Source: Pasteuria penetrans (GTDB lineage: Bacteria > Bacillota > Bacilli > Thermoactinomycetales > Thermoactinomycetaceae). Taken from it: DNA of 64,000 nt. Below the pieces are notes generated by a model, which worked only from the letters and a program-made list of their open reading frames with translations, was not told the DNA's origin and made no database searches. The stretch spans positions 1,178,001-1,242,000 of the forward strand of contig NZ_UZAC03000001.1 in NCBI RefSeq assembly GCF_900538055.1, in the 5' to 3' direction. Position 1 is the first letter of the stretch; every line of letters begins with the position of its first letter. Shown here piece by piece: positions 49,512-60,320 of this stretch. The position numbers and the translations under genes are program-made.

Positions 49512-50792
49512 ATGAAGAGGAAATGGATTGGCCTCAGTTTGGCATTCGCCGTTGCGGCCGTACCCTCTATCGACAATCTCTTTTCCCGCGATCTAGAGGT
49601 CATCATGATTGCCTCACAGTCAGCCCTATCAGGAGATCAGTCGGCACAGGGAAAGGCATTTGAAGTTGGCGTACGTCTTGCTATCTTAGAGTACAAAAAA
49701 CGCTTCGAGGAAAAAAATTTCCACTTGAAACTAGCGGCTAAGGATGATGAAAAACGCCCCGCTAAGGCCAAGCAAAACGCCGTCAACCTCTGCTCCACAC
49801 CTAGGGTTGCAGGGCTAGTCGGGCACCAAAGTACTACCACAACCATCGCTGCTGCCAACGATTATGAGAGATGCAAACTCCCATTAGTGTCACCCTCCAA
49901 CACGGGGAATGAGGTTACCCGACTAGGATTCAAATCCGTCAACCGTATCTGTCCAAGTGATGCACAACAGGCCTTAGCGCTGGCTACCTTTGCTACTGAA
50001 TCCCTCCACTCCAAGGACATGATTATCATCCACAACAAAAGTTCCTATGGGGAAGGACTAGCACGATCAGTCAGGGATGACTTCAAAAAAAGAGGGGGCA
50101 CTATCCTTGCCTTCGAGGGCATAACGCCCAATGAAAAGGACCACAGTGGGATCTTAAACTCCATCCTGCAGACAAAGGCGAGAGCGGGTAACCCTACAGA
50201 CACCGTGATCATGTTTGGTGGAACCTACCCTGATTTCGCCCCCTTCTACCGGCAGGCTCGCCTGAAGGGCTTTACGGGTTCCTTCCTCACCGGTGACGGC
50301 GTGGACTCCCCCCGACTGGCAACCATGGTAGGCTCTAACCCGGGCCTTTCCGATGTCCACTACACCTCCATCGGAGAGGATCTCACCAAAACCCCTGAGG
50401 GAAGAAAGTGGATCGAAAATTTCAGACGTCAGTTCCCCAACCAAGAATATGATGTGCTTACGTACAATGCTTACCTAGCGGGTGTGTATCTGCTCGAAGT
50501 CATTTTCAACATTCTGGACAGGAAAATCGATTCCGAGGGTTATCCCATCAAATCATCGAAACAGGGACCCGCTGCCAGTCTCTTTCAGGACGGCAAGAAG
50601 GGTCATATCGATCGCGATCTAGTTCAAAAAGCTGTCCGGAATTTTGGGTACTTCAATAAGGGCGGGGAAATACAACTAGACAATGCAGGTAATAATGCTC
50701 TTAGCAAGGTGTTCCTCTTTAAATTTACAGGCAACAACCAGTACCCGGGGGAGTTTATTAAAAAATTCGATCTCAGTGGGATATCATCATGA
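49512..50792 (+). CDS. ABC transporter substrate-binding protein, LivJ/LivK type, second copy
   Basis: A 426-residue relative of the protein at 47399. Shared features are QSALSGDQSAQGKAFEVGV, LVGHQSTTTTIAAANDYERC, LPLVSPSNTGNEVTRLG and IIIHNKSSYGEGLARSV. The start is ATG 49512. It has a hydrophobic N-terminus but no lipobox cysteine, so it would be released or held as an uncleaved anchor rather than lipid-linked, which is unusual for a Gram-positive binding protein. It lies 151 bases before livH. The difference from its partner suggests a different ligand or a different location. Confidence 0.87.
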   Translation: MKRKWIGLSLAFAVAAVPSIDNLFSRDLEVIMIASQSALSGDQSAQGKAFEVGVRLAILEYKKRFEEKNFHLKLAAKDDEKRPAKAKQNAVNLCSTPRVAGLVGHQSTTTTIAAANDYERCKLPLVSPSNTGNEVTRLGFKSVNRICPSDAQQALALATFATESLHSKDMIIIHNKSSYGEGLARSVRDDFKKRGGTILAFEGITPNEKDHSGILNSILQTKARAGNPTDTVIMFGGTYPDFAPFYRQARLKGFTGSFLTGDGVDSPRLATMVGSNPGLSDVHYTSIGEDLTKTPEGRKWIENFRRQFPNQEYDVLTYNAYLAGVYLLEVIFNILDRKIDSEGYPIKSSKQGPAASLFQDGKKGHIDRDLVQKAVRNFGYFNKGGEIQLDNAGNNALSKVFLFKFTGNNQYPGEFIKKFDLSGISS

Positions 50793-50943
50793 ATATTGAA
50801 AATTCCGCAAATAGTAGTAGGTCTATATCCCCCATCCCCGGACCCCCTATGTCAACAGGGAATGGCGTACTACCCACAACGCACCCACAAAAACCTATTC
50901 CCCTATCCGCTGTCCACAAGGCGGGGAGAAAGGATGGACCGTA

Positions 50944-51939
50944 ATGACAGGGATGTTTACTAATCTGCCACAGGTACTGATCGATGGGCTTGTACTGGGA
51001 TTCGTATATGCCGTTGTAGCGCTTGGATACACCATGGTTTATGGGATCCTCGAGTTGATCAACTTTGCCCATGGGGAAATCTTTATGGCAGGCGCCGTCG
51101 TCAGTACACTCATGATCATCAAAACACAAGGATACGAATGGGCTAATTCCCTTCCCCCTATCCTAATGCTGCTCGTGCTCTTGCTCATCAGTGGAATCAT
51201 CACAGGTGTGTTTGGTGTCGGTGTCGAGCGTCTGGCCTATAGGCCCCTAAGAAAACAAAGTACCCAGAAACTGGCAGCCTTAGTCACGGCCCTCTCCGTT
51301 TCCCTCATACTCCAGGACTCTTTCCGTTTTTTCATAGAGCTCACCTCCGGTGGGAATTATGAAATCACGAGTAAAACCCTGATGAGTGGATCCATCCCTG
51401 TCCGGATGTCCCAATATACAGGGGGACTGTTCCATGACTTCCAGCTGAAGATCAACCATATCGTCATCATCATTACCACGTTGATCATTGTAGCGGGCCT
51501 CGATTTCTTTGTGAACCGCACCAAATGGGGGACAGCCATGCGAGCCGTGGCCCAAGACCGGCACACAGCCTCACTCATGGCGATCGACGTAAGTAAGGTC
51601 ATTCTCATCACGTTCCTCATAGGTTCCTTCATTGGCGGTGCCACAGGCGTCCTGTACGCCCAACAATATACCAATGTCAATCCCTACATTGGCGTACTAA
51701 TCGGTATCAAGGCTTTCGTAGCAGCCGTTCTGGGGGGGATTGGTAATTTACGCGGTGCCGTTCTGGGGGGAATCCTGATAGGGATGTGTGAAACATTAGG
51801 TGGGTCCTATCTGAGTCAGCTTACGAACGGAGCTTTTGGGTCTTCCTACAAGGATATTTTTGCCTTGCTCATTCTCATCATAGTACTGCTCTTCAAACCC
51901 AATGGTTTGCTGGGAAGGGCCATCAGGGAAAAGGTGTGA
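50944..51939 (+). CDS. livH: Branched-chain-type amino acid ABC transporter permease LivH
   Basis: A 331-residue inner-membrane permease with about eight helices. Family motifs are GLVLGFVYAVVALGYTMVYG near the N-terminus, INFAHGEIFM, and the ATPase-contact region AMRAVAQDRHTASLMAID. GGIGNLRGAVLGGILIGM lies near the C-terminus. The start ATG 50944 follows AAGGA by eight bases. With LivM it forms the translocation path for the substrate delivered by the upstream binding proteins. Related systems carry urea or amides, so the substrate is an inference. Confidence 0.93.
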   Translation: MTGMFTNLPQVLIDGLVLGFVYAVVALGYTMVYGILELINFAHGEIFMAGAVVSTLMIIKTQGYEWANSLPPILMLLVLLLISGIITGVFGVGVERLAYRPLRKQSTQKLAALVTALSVSLILQDSFRFFIELTSGGNYEITSKTLMSGSIPVRMSQYTGGLFHDFQLKINHIVIIITTLIIVAGLDFFVNRTKWGTAMRAVAQDRHTASLMAIDVSKVILITFLIGSFIGGATGVLYAQQYTNVNPYIGVLIGIKAFVAAVLGGIGNLRGAVLGGILIGMCETLGGSYLSQLTNGAFGSSYKDIFALLILIIVLLFKPNGLLGRAIREKV

Positions 51940-52005
51940 GGTACTCCCATACCCACACAACAAGATCATCCATTCTATGGGGAAAGGCACAGGTGATCAT
52001 CGACT

Positions 52006-53289
52006 GTGGTTGTACGCAACGTCTATAAGTTATTCCGAACCAGCCGTTCCTTTCAAACCTGGGCCCTCTTAGGAACAGCGGGCATAGGCGCCCTGTGCCT
52101 AGGAACTATCGAACAATTTCCGTTGGCTCTCTACCTGCTTCTCGGATCCCTCCTCCTCCTCTACTACACATCCTTTCCCGCAAAAACCAAATGGGGTATT
52201 GGTGCTGTCCTCACCATCATCATCCTTCCGTTGGCTGCAGGGGGAACCGGATCTGAAAGCTCTTACATGAATTTAGCCACCCAAATTTGCATTTATGCCA
52301 TCATGGCACTTGGTTTGAATGTGACGGTTGGTTTCACAGGGCTCCTGGACTTTGGATACATTGCCTTCTTCGCCATAGGTGCATACACCTACGCCATCCT
52401 GGCTAGTCCCCAACTCAAGCAGCTTCTCCCTAACACCGATGTTGATCCCTTCTCAGGATCCTCCTTCTGGTTCATAGTCTTCCTAGGTGCTGGGCTTGCC
52501 TTCATCGCCGGCCTGGTCGTTGGACTCCCAGTACTACGGGTACGCGGAGACTATTTGACTATGATCACACTGGCCTTTGCCGAAGCACTGAGAATATTCC
52601 TCGAAAATCTTAGCACCCCCATTAACATTACGAATGGATCCAAGGGAATTCCCCTGATCTCCTATCCAAATTTGTTCGGCATAGATCTCAAAGATTACAA
52701 CCAACTATACTTCGTCGCTCTGGCCCTGTTGGCTTTGGCCCTCTTTATCATTTTACGATTGGAAAAATCCCGCATAGGCCGCGCTTGGAAGTCGATTCGG
52801 GAGAATGAGATTGCTGCACAGGCCATGGGGGTACCCATCGTTCGTATGAAGTTGTTGGCCTTTGCGATTGGTTCTGCCTTCGCGGGTTGTGCCGGTGTAA
52901 TGCTCGCCGCCAAGGACACCTTTGTCGATCCCACCAACTTCATCCTCATGGAAACCATCATCGTCCTCGCTATGGTGATTGTAGGCGGTATGGGTAGCGT
53001 ACCGGGGGTAATTCTTGGCGCAGCCGTTGTTGGGATTGTCAATTTAGGACTTCTCGTCGATCTCACACAGTTCCTCGAAACCCGATTCAATTTTGATCCC
53101 CAATACTCACCCGAAAAAATGCAAAAGGCATTTTTTGGCGTGCTCCTCATTTGTATTATGCGTTTCCGGCCACAGGGTCTGATTCCAGCTAAGAACCATT
53201 TCTACCCCCCCCCCGTATCCATGGCAACCCAGCCACAAGGGGTAGCATACCCGCAGGATAACCCATCCAGCGAATCTGATGATTCATAA
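52006..53289 (+). CDS. livM: Branched-chain-type amino acid ABC transporter permease LivM
   Basis: A 427-residue permease partner of LivH. It starts at GTG 52006 with a weak ribosome site. Motifs are ALGLNVTVGFTGLLDFGYIA, VLRVRGDYLTMITLAFAE, GRAWKSIRENEIAAQAMG for ATPase contact and IVGGMGSVPGVILGAAVVG. The C-terminal tail of about 35 residues is Pro/Gln-rich and hydrophilic, longer than usual. It is 66 bases behind livH. Confidence 0.93.
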   Translation: MVVRNVYKLFRTSRSFQTWALLGTAGIGALCLGTIEQFPLALYLLLGSLLLLYYTSFPAKTKWGIGAVLTIIILPLAAGGTGSESSYMNLATQICIYAIMALGLNVTVGFTGLLDFGYIAFFAIGAYTYAILASPQLKQLLPNTDVDPFSGSSFWFIVFLGAGLAFIAGLVVGLPVLRVRGDYLTMITLAFAEALRIFLENLSTPINITNGSKGIPLISYPNLFGIDLKDYNQLYFVALALLALALFIILRLEKSRIGRAWKSIRENEIAAQAMGVPIVRMKLLAFAIGSAFAGCAGVMLAAKDTFVDPTNFILMETIIVLAMVIVGGMGSVPGVILGAAVVGIVNLGLLVDLTQFLETRFNFDPQYSPEKMQKAFFGVLLICIMRFRPQGLIPAKNHFYPPPVSMATQPQGVAYPQDNPSSESDDS

Positions 53290-53314
53290 CGAGGAAAGGG
53301 GGGTGAATTCCCAC

Positions 53315-54118
53315 ATGTCTATTCTCCGAACGAGGGGGCTTACCAAACGATTTGGCGGTCTCACCGCTGTGAACAATGTCAATTTTGATGTTCAACATCA
53401 CTCCATCACGGCCGTAATTGGCCCTAATGGGGCCGGTAAAACCACCTTCTTTAATACGATTACGGGCATCTATCCCCCCGACGAGGGAAGTGTTTGCCTG
53501 CAAAAAAAGTCCCTGCTGGGATACAAACCTGATCAAATCACCGCTATGGGGATTTCACGAACCTTTCAAAACATTCGTCTCTTCGGCGAACTCTCCGTCC
53601 TAGACAATGTATTGATAGGCATGCACACCCGATTCAAGTACGGCATATTCAGTGCCCTCTTCAACATGCCACAAGCCCGGCAAGAGGAGGAGGAAGCAGT
53701 TTCTCGCGCCTATGAATTACTTGCCTATATGGAGCTCGATCAAGATGCCAATCGAAACGCTCGTGAGCTCCCCTATGGATCACAACGCCTACTGGAAATT
53801 GCGCGTGCACTAGCTGCCAAACCCAAAATCCTCCTGCTTGATGAGCCCGCAGCAGGCATGAACCCACGTGAAACACGTGAATTAACAGAACTGATCATCC
53901 GTATCCGGGATGACTTTCAATTGACAATCATTCTAATTGAACACGATATGAAGCTCGTCATGGGCATTTCAGAGCACATCCTCGTACTCGATTATGGGAA
54001 AGCCATAGCCGTCGGTAAACCAGAGGATATTCGCAACAACCCCGCGGTTGTTGAGGCCTACCTAGGCAAAGGTGCTGCTACCCCCCCAACGTCCCCCGAT
54101 GAAACCCAAAAATCCTGA
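53315..54118 (+). CDS. livG: ABC transporter ATP-binding protein LivG
   Basis: A 267-residue ATPase. Walker A is GPNGAGKTT, the Q-loop lies near GISRTFQNIRLF, the signature is the variant LPYGSQRLLEIARAL, Walker B is ILLLDEPAAGMNP, and the switch His is in LIEHDMKLVM. The start ATG 53315 lies behind an AAAGGGGGG site; an in-frame ATG at 53279 overlapping the livM stop is a less likely alternative. The GERQ-type signature normal for LivG is replaced by YGSQ, as often seen in this family. Confidence 0.94.
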   Translation: MSILRTRGLTKRFGGLTAVNNVNFDVQHHSITAVIGPNGAGKTTFFNTITGIYPPDEGSVCLQKKSLLGYKPDQITAMGISRTFQNIRLFGELSVLDNVLIGMHTRFKYGIFSALFNMPQARQEEEEAVSRAYELLAYMELDQDANRNARELPYGSQRLLEIARALAAKPKILLLDEPAAGMNPRETRELTELIIRIRDDFQLTIILIEHDMKLVMGISEHILVLDYGKAIAVGKPEDIRNNPAVVEAYLGKGAATPPTSPDETQKS

Positions 54119-54136
54119 AGAAAAGGGATGACATCC

Positions 54137-54847
54137 ATGGAAACCATGTTGGAGCTCGCCCATGTGGATGCTTACTACGGACCCATTCAAGCGTTGACGC
54201 AACTCTCCATTACCGTCCGAAAGGGGGAAATTGTCAGCCTCATTGGTTCCAATGGAGCTGGCAAAACGACCACCCTACGGTCCATCTGTGGACAGGTACG
54301 TGTCAATGGGAGTATACGTTTTCTTGGAGAGGACATCACGGGCAAACCCCCGCACATCATAGCTAAAACACGGATCTCCCACGTACCAGAGGGTCGATGC
54401 ATTTTTCCACAGTTATCCGTTCGAGAGAACTTAGAGGTAGGGGCCCTGTACCACAATTGCAAACCCTTTGTAATCCAAGAGCGAATGGAGATGGTCTTTG
54501 CCTACTTCCCGCGCCTAAAGGAACGTTTACAGCAAAAGGGGGGTACGATGAGCGGCGGTGAACAACAAATGCTTGCTATCGGGCGCGGTCTAATGAGTGA
54601 TCCTTCTATCCTATTGTTGGATGAGCCCTCAATGGGTCTAGCCCCGGTGGTCATTGAACAGATTTTTGAGATCATTGAGGAACTGAATCAAAAAGGGATG
54701 ACCGTCTTGTTAGTGGAGCAAAACGCCTACCAGGCATTGCAAATTGCTCACCGTGGATATGTAATCCAAACGGGAGAAATCACCCTGGAGGGTCCCGCAA
54801 AGGCATTGCTCAATAATTCTCAGGTACGCGAGGCCTATCTTTCTTAA
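54137..54847 (+). CDS. livF: ABC transporter ATP-binding protein LivF
   Basis: A 236-residue ATPase pairing with LivG. Walker A is GSNGAGKTT, the signature MSGGEQQMLAIGRGLMS, Walker B ILLLDEPSMGLAP, and the switch region LLVEQNAYQAL, where the usual His is Gln, as is typical of LivF. ATG 54137 is chosen because AAGGG lies nine bases upstream; ATG 54128 touches that site. It is the last gene of the operon. Confidence 0.94.
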   Translation: METMLELAHVDAYYGPIQALTQLSITVRKGEIVSLIGSNGAGKTTTLRSICGQVRVNGSIRFLGEDITGKPPHIIAKTRISHVPEGRCIFPQLSVRENLEVGALYHNCKPFVIQERMEMVFAYFPRLKERLQQKGGTMSGGEQQMLAIGRGLMSDPSILLLDEPSMGLAPVVIEQIFEIIEELNQKGMTVLLVEQNAYQALQIAHRGYVIQTGEITLEGPAKALLNNSQVREAYLS

Positions 54848-55231
54848 CCTCCTTACACCACCACCGTATGGACTGGGGGGAAGGAGCATGGGCCATCCCT
54901 GTACATTTTATTTTTCCTGTGATTTTTTTATTATTTTTATTATGAATACCATCATATTTATCATAAATAGTACAGTATTCTCGTAGGGTGTATAAGGACA
55001 CAGAGTACCCCCTGGGAATCAAACCCCACCATGTAGAAGCACATTGTGGGCTTATTTTCTGTGGAAAAGTAATGAATCCTTTTAGAAAACTGTGCATCAT
55101 CTTCCCCTATATCAGCCATTTTTTTGTATACCCTTAGGAAGGGTGGCATAGACTATAGATACAAAGCACTTTGAATGAATCCCAAGATAAAGGCAGGCCC
55201 TATTCCCTATACGGAAAAAGGAAGATTGACT

Positions 55232-58200
55232 ATGAAATCACCATGGGATCCCCATTCGCCAACCCCTTCACAACAATCTGGATTGTTGCGTGGTCAGGGA
55301 ATGCCTAAAGGCACGACGATCATCACAGGAAAACACCTGAAAAGGGGTGGAACACGCCAGCATCACAACACCAAGGCTCACCCTACCGAAAAGACATCCT
55401 CGGGAACCGTCCACAGCAGGCGCCTACGGAGAGAAGGGAATTCCCTCGACAAAAAAATACCAACAGAAAAATGTTCCCCACCACCCGGTGGTGCTCATCT
55501 ACAAGAAAATGGCAGTATCCATGATGCAAGGATTCCCACGAGAAGAAAGGAACCCAAAATCGTTCCTAGCACCCATCTGCAGAGGGGCAACCACCATGAT
55601 TGGGGGACCCCACTGAGGAAGGAAACGCAAAAGAACATCCACGATACCCACCAGCGGGAACATAGTATAGAGGTCCGTAACAACAATGTAGAAATACCGC
55701 CCCTATTAGGGGACAAATCCACATCCAACATCGTCAATCGGATTCGTGAAGAAGAAAATACCGCGAGTATCCTTGGGAAATCGACCCCACACAATTCAAC
55801 AATCCAAAACCATCCGCTCCACGAGGAACAACCACAACCCACACAACCCATACAACCACAGCAGCCCATGATACAACCATCACAGCCCATACAACCTACA
55901 CAACCTATATGGCCTCCACAACCTTCACAACCCATACAACCACAGCAGCCCATAATACAACCATCACAGCCCATACAACCACAGCAACCTTCACAACCAC
56001 TACAACCACAGCAACCTTCACAACCACTACAACCACAGCAACCTTCACAACCACTACAACCACAGCAACCCATATGGCGGCCTACACAACAACCACTACA
56101 ACCACAACCATCACAGCCCATACAACAACCACTACAACCACAACCATCACAGCCCATACAACAACCACTACAACCACAACAGCCCATATGGCGGCCTATA
56201 CAACAACCACAACAGCCCATACAACCACAACAGCCCATACGACCACAACAGCCCATACAACCACAACAGCCCATACAACCACAACAGCCCATACAACCAC
56301 AACAGCCCGTACAACCATCACAGCCCATACAACCACAACAGCCCATACAACCACAACAGCCCATACAACCACAACAGCCCGTACAACCATCACAGCCCAT
56401 ACAACCACAACAGCCCATACAACCACAACAGCCCGTACAACCATCACAGCCCATACAACCATCACAGCCCATACAACAACCACTACAACCACAACCACAA
56501 CCCATGCAACAACCCATACAACCACAGCAGCCCATAATACAACCATCACAGCCCATACAACAACCACTACAACCACAACCACAACCACAGCAGCCCATAA
56601 TACAACCATCACAGCCCATACAACCTACACAACCTATATGGCCTCCACAACCTTCACAACCACAGCAACCTTCACAACCTTCACAACCACTACAACCACA
56701 GCAACCTTCACAACCACTACAACCACAGCAACCTTCACAACCACAGCAACCTTCACAACCACAGCAACCACTACAACCACAACAGCCATCACAACCACAA
56801 CAGCCATCACAACCACAACAGCCATCACAACCACAACAGCCATCACAACCACAACAGCCATCACAACCACAACAGCCATCACAACCACAACAACCATCAC
56901 AACCACAACAACCATCACAACCACAACAGCCATCACAACCACAACAACCATCACAACCACTACAACCATCACAACCACAACAGCCATCACAACCACAACA
57001 GCCATCACAACCACAACAGCCATCACAACCACAACAGCCATCACAACCACAACAGCCATCACAACCACTACAACCACAACAACCATCACAACCTGCACAA
57101 CAGCCACAGCCATCACAACCACAACAGCCATCACAACCACTACAACCATCACAACCACAACAGCCATCACAACCACAACAGCCATCACAACCACAACAGC
57201 CATCACAACCACTACAACCACAACAACCATCACAACCTGCACAACAGCCACAGCCATCACAACCACAACAGCCACAACAACCACTACAACCACAACAACC
57301 ATCACAACCTGCACAACAGCCACAGCCATCACAACCACAACAGCCACAACAACCACTACAACCACAACAACCATCACAACCTGCACAACAGCCACAGCCA
57401 TCACAACCACAACAGCCACAACAACCACAACAGCCATCACAACCACAGCCATCACAACCACAACAGCCACAACAGCCGCAACAGCCATCACGAACCACAC
57501 AACCACAACAGCCATCACGAACCACACAACCACAACAGCCATCACAACCACAACAGCCATCACAACCACAACAGCCACAACAGCCGCAACAGCCGCAACA
57601 GCCACAACAGCCATCACGAACCACACAACCACAACAGCCATCACAACCACAACAGCCACAACAGCCATCACGAACCACACAACCACAACAGCCACAACCA
57701 TCGCAACCCGCACGGACCACACAGCCATCACAACCTGCACAACCACAATCATCCCGTCCGCAGAAGAAGAACCATTCACGGCAACATCCTCAACGACGAC
57801 CCCAACGACCCACCTTTCCGATGAGTCTATCACCGTTTTGGGAAAACGATCCCCCAAAAAACACCGCGGATCTTATCAGAGAAGAACCCCTTGCCCTATC
57901 AGTCGATATCGGAGATTCCTCTGACCCTTCCGTTGAGCATAGTAATTCAATGATGGATTCCCCACCATCAGACCATAACCCTTCATCAAATAACAATGAT
58001 CCACTAGACAAAGAAAATATAACCATATCTAAAAACAATCACAACTGCATCAATAACAAGAACGACGCGGATGATGAATCCAATATGGAGAAAACCTTTA
58101 GCGAGACAGAAAAAATAAAATCATCAGAAAATTTTCCCGTCACGCACCATATCGAACAAAATACGAGGCCTATCAGTATCCTACCGATGGGAAGGGACGT

Positions 58201-58933
58201 ATCCATCGGGAATCAGAAACAAACCAACACCCGGGAGTGGATAGAACCACAATACCCCCAGGACCCACCAGATCCATTAAACCCAATAGATTCAACAAAC
58301 CCAGCAGAACCAATAGGCCCATCGGGTCCGCCAGGTCCACCGGGACCGGTAGGCTCCACCGGGCCACCAGGTCTAGGGGGTCCAACAGGTCCAGCAGGAC
58401 CTGTTGGTCCACCAGGTCCACTAGGTCCACCAGGCCCACCGGGCCCGGTGGGCTCCACCGGGCCACAAGGACCCCCAGGTAAACCGGGGAAATTGGGCAA
58501 AATAAAAATGGAAATTGTAGCAACCGCGGGTATGGGGACGATTGGGACGCAGCAAGTACCTTCCGGTAATGCCATCCCCCTCACGGTCAATTTCACACCC
58601 AGTAATTCCTTCTTTTTCCACGTACCGGGATCCACACAAATTACTGTTGCCCCCAATGAAATTTACTGGATCAACTACAACCTCTCCGCCGGGGGAAGAT
58701 GCCAGGATTTGATTTCAATTCTACGATTGAATGGTTTTTTCCTTCTAGGTTCAGAATCCTCTTCCGATCTCCTCTCTCTCAATCAGCTCCAGGGACATAT
58801 CGTACTACATGGAGGATGCATAGTTCATACCAATAAAAACGCTTCTGTGTTAGAATTAGTTGTTTTTGATGCATCATCAGGAGACCATGTAGGCACGAAA
58901 AATGTAAACATTAGAATTTTCAAACTAAGTTAG
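55232..58933 (+). CDS. Large Pro/Gln-repeat and collagen-like surface protein
   Basis: A 1233-residue protein from ATG 55232 (AAGGA nine bases upstream; a 19-residue extension from 55175 is less likely). There is no signal peptide. Residues 1-195 are hydrophilic and basic. About 200-843 consist of short repeats of [24 protein letters not shown] and similar. A charged, Asn/Ser-rich linker follows to about 1028. Then come 20 Gly-x-y triplets rich in Pro (GPPGPPGPV.., about 1030-1090) and a 143-residue C-terminal domain ([16 protein letters not shown].. to ..NVNIRIFKL). Collagen-like triplets before a beta-rich C-terminal domain without a secretion signal are the plan of BclA-type exosporium filaments, where that domain trimerises. 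A spore-surface or host-attachment role is inferred. The long PQ stalk is not usual for BclA. Confidence 0.8.
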   Translation: MKSPWDPHSPTPSQQSGLLRGQGMPKGTTIITGKHLKRGGTRQHHNTKAHPTEKTSSGTVHSRRLRREGNSLDKKIPTEKCSPPPGGAHLQENGSIHDARIPTRRKEPKIVPSTHLQRGNHHDWGTPLRKETQKNIHDTHQREHSIEVRNNNVEIPPLLGDKSTSNIVNRIREEENTASILGKSTPHNSTIQNHPLHEEQPQPTQPIQPQQPMIQPSQPIQPTQPIWPPQPSQPIQPQQPIIQPSQPIQPQQPSQPLQPQQPSQPLQPQQPSQPLQPQQPIWRPTQQPLQPQPSQPIQQPLQPQPSQPIQQPLQPQQPIWRPIQQPQQPIQPQQPIRPQQPIQPQQPIQPQQPIQPQQPVQPSQPIQPQQPIQPQQPIQPQQPVQPSQPIQPQQPIQPQQPVQPSQPIQPSQPIQQPLQPQPQPMQQPIQPQQPIIQPSQPIQQPLQPQPQPQQPIIQPSQPIQPTQPIWPPQPSQPQQPSQPSQPLQPQQPSQPLQPQQPSQPQQPSQPQQPLQPQQPSQPQQPSQPQQPSQPQQPSQPQQPSQPQQPSQPQQPSQPQQPSQPQQPSQPQQPSQPLQPSQPQQPSQPQQPSQPQQPSQPQQPSQPQQPSQPLQPQQPSQPAQQPQPSQPQQPSQPLQPSQPQQPSQPQQPSQPQQPSQPLQPQQPSQPAQQPQPSQPQQPQQPLQPQQPSQPAQQPQPSQPQQPQQPLQPQQPSQPAQQPQPSQPQQPQQPQQPSQPQPSQPQQPQQPQQPSRTTQPQQPSRTTQPQQPSQPQQPSQPQQPQQPQQPQQPQQPSRTTQPQQPSQPQQPQQPSRTTQPQQPQPSQPARTTQPSQPAQPQSSRPQKKNHSRQHPQRRPQRPTFPMSLSPFWENDPPKNTADLIREEPLALSVDIGDSSDPSVEHSNSMMDSPPSDHNPSSNNNDPLDKENITISKNNHNCINNKNDADDESNMEKTFSETEKIKSSENFPVTHHIEQNTRPISILPMGRDVSIGNQKQTNTREWIEPQYPQDPPDPLNPIDSTNPAEPIGPSGPPGPPGPVGSTGPPGLGGPTGPAGPVGPPGPLGPPGPPGPVGSTGPQGPPGKPGKLGKIKMEIVATAGMGTIGTQQVPSGNAIPLTVNFTPSNSFFFHVPGSTQITVAPNEIYWINYNLSAGGRCQDLISILRLNGFFLLGSESSSDLLSLNQLQGHIVLHGGCIVHTNKNASVLELVVFDASSGDHVGTKNVNIRIFKLS
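55820..57760. repeat. Pro/Gln-coding tandem DNA repeat
   Basis: About 1.9 kb of CAACCACAACAGCCATCA-like units with 9, 12 and 15-base periods and larger nested repeats (for example a block containing CAACCTGCACAACAGCCACAG occurs four times between 57090 and 57420). All unit lengths are multiples of three, so expansion keeps the frame. Assembly errors are likely here. Confidence 0.95.
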
Positions 58934-59400
58934 AAAATAAAAAATTATATAATAATATGAATAATTTTTAAAAAATTTATTTATTTATGAAAATGGGTAA
59001 CGACACAAAAAACAGGTCGTTCCTAATTTTCCCATGAAATATTCTCCTCCCTTCAGGAAGAGCACACCAAAAAATAATGTGAGAAAGGGGGAAAACTATG
59101 GAAAATACAACCTTCTACTTATCAATCACTAGGCAATCATCCTATGGACCTGGGAAAACCTTAGGAGCCCCGGATCTTAACGGTTACAAGGCAAGGGGGA
59201 AGACTTGAAGTGATTCTATTTTTTTATGAATAATAAAAAAAGGATAATGAGAAAACGACCCTAGCATCCCAGTTGCATTCCAAATCTGGTATCAGAACCC
59301 CAAAGAACCCTTTTTCTGTCCCCCCTATGTCCGTCTGATGGCCCATTTCAGGGTCTATTTTTTATTAGTTATTTATTTTTAACAATTTAAGGATATTGGC
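58934..59400. other. Intergenic DNA after the collagen-like gene
   Basis: A weak hairpin AACGAC/GTCGTT near 58998-59020 may terminate the transcript. The stretch 59266-59360 is a third, diverged copy of the intergenic repeat found at 19195 and 34490. Its terminator stem is lost. Confidence 0.5.
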
Positions 59401-59960
59401 CGCATACCAAACCTAGTGGTTCAGTCTCGGGAGTGGAGGTTTAACCATTGTTCGATAAATCGAATGTATCGTGATAGGGTTTTGTGTTTACATCTTCCTA
59501 AATTTCAATTCCCTCCCATTGTATTCCATTGAATACGTTATGAAGACCCAACAATGGAAATGTACCTACTGCAAGAACAGATTCAACCATATGTATATAT
59601 TTATTTTGAAATAAAATAAATATAAAGACTTTTAAAGGAATTTTGTTTGAGGGTGGAGTCCTAGGATCATCAAGTACAATTCGTGGACTGGGGCAGTTTG
59701 TAGGAGGGTTGCGTAGTAAGCACAATGATGCGCAATATGATAAGCATCGTGCTATTGGGCCACCACGAATAGTCCTATATATTAATGTATTTTTAATTAC
59801 AAGAATTAAATGGATAAAAGTTACACAAAAATACAAGGAGTGCTCTATATCCATGCGCAGAATGGCAATTTTAAATTCATCTATATTGAGAAAAACATTG
59901 CAACACGAGTATGCTGATTTGATTTCTTCCGTTATCTTTTTATGATTCATCATATAAAAG
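59393..59960. pseudogene. ISL3-element debris
   Basis: 59393-59530 resembles the ISL3-type end at 35187. A piece reading RPNNGNVPTARTDST-like sequence (QQWKCTYCKNRF) follows near 59540-59590. 59830-59950 matches, inverted, the region just upstream of the ISL3 gene at 4515. All is too short and broken to code. Confidence 0.55.
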
Positions 59961-60107
59961 ATAGGAACCTCCTAGGTCCCCCTGATTCTGCAACCATCGG
60001 GATCTGGAGACCCTTTTAGATACTGGATTCTAGGAGAGAAGTTGAAATGGCCTACCCCCACCATTCCGAATTCATTATATTCAGAAGGGCCTATTCAGAA
60101 ACTTTCC

Positions 60108-60160
60108 CCAAAACAAAACCTACTGTAAACAGTAAGTTTTGTTTTTATTTTCATAAATAA
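60108..60160 (-). terminator. Terminator after the CPBP-like gene
   Basis: On the minus strand AAAACTTACTG, a TTTA loop and CAGTAGGTTTT form a stem with one G-T pair followed by T-rich sequence. It lies about 170 bases past the stop at 60321. Confidence 0.6.
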
Positions 60161-60320
60161 TCCGGTATATATTCCCATATGATACGAATCCACAAACCCA
60201 TTAGATAGAAATACCCCAATGGGATGGTGGAAAACGCGAAGAACAAAGTGGAATTAGGAAAAAATCCCAAAACCTAATGCAAAAATATGAATACAACAAA
60301 CCTTTTTGATCCGTTACCCT

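Noticed and set aside
55495-57720. A 741-codon antisense frame of Cys/Gly and a 671-codon frame of Thr on the sense strand within the collagen-like gene
   Set aside because: Both are by-products of a DNA repeat with three-base periodicity; open frames appear in several registers. Only the frame with collagen triplets and a folded C-terminal domain has a ribosome site and family features.
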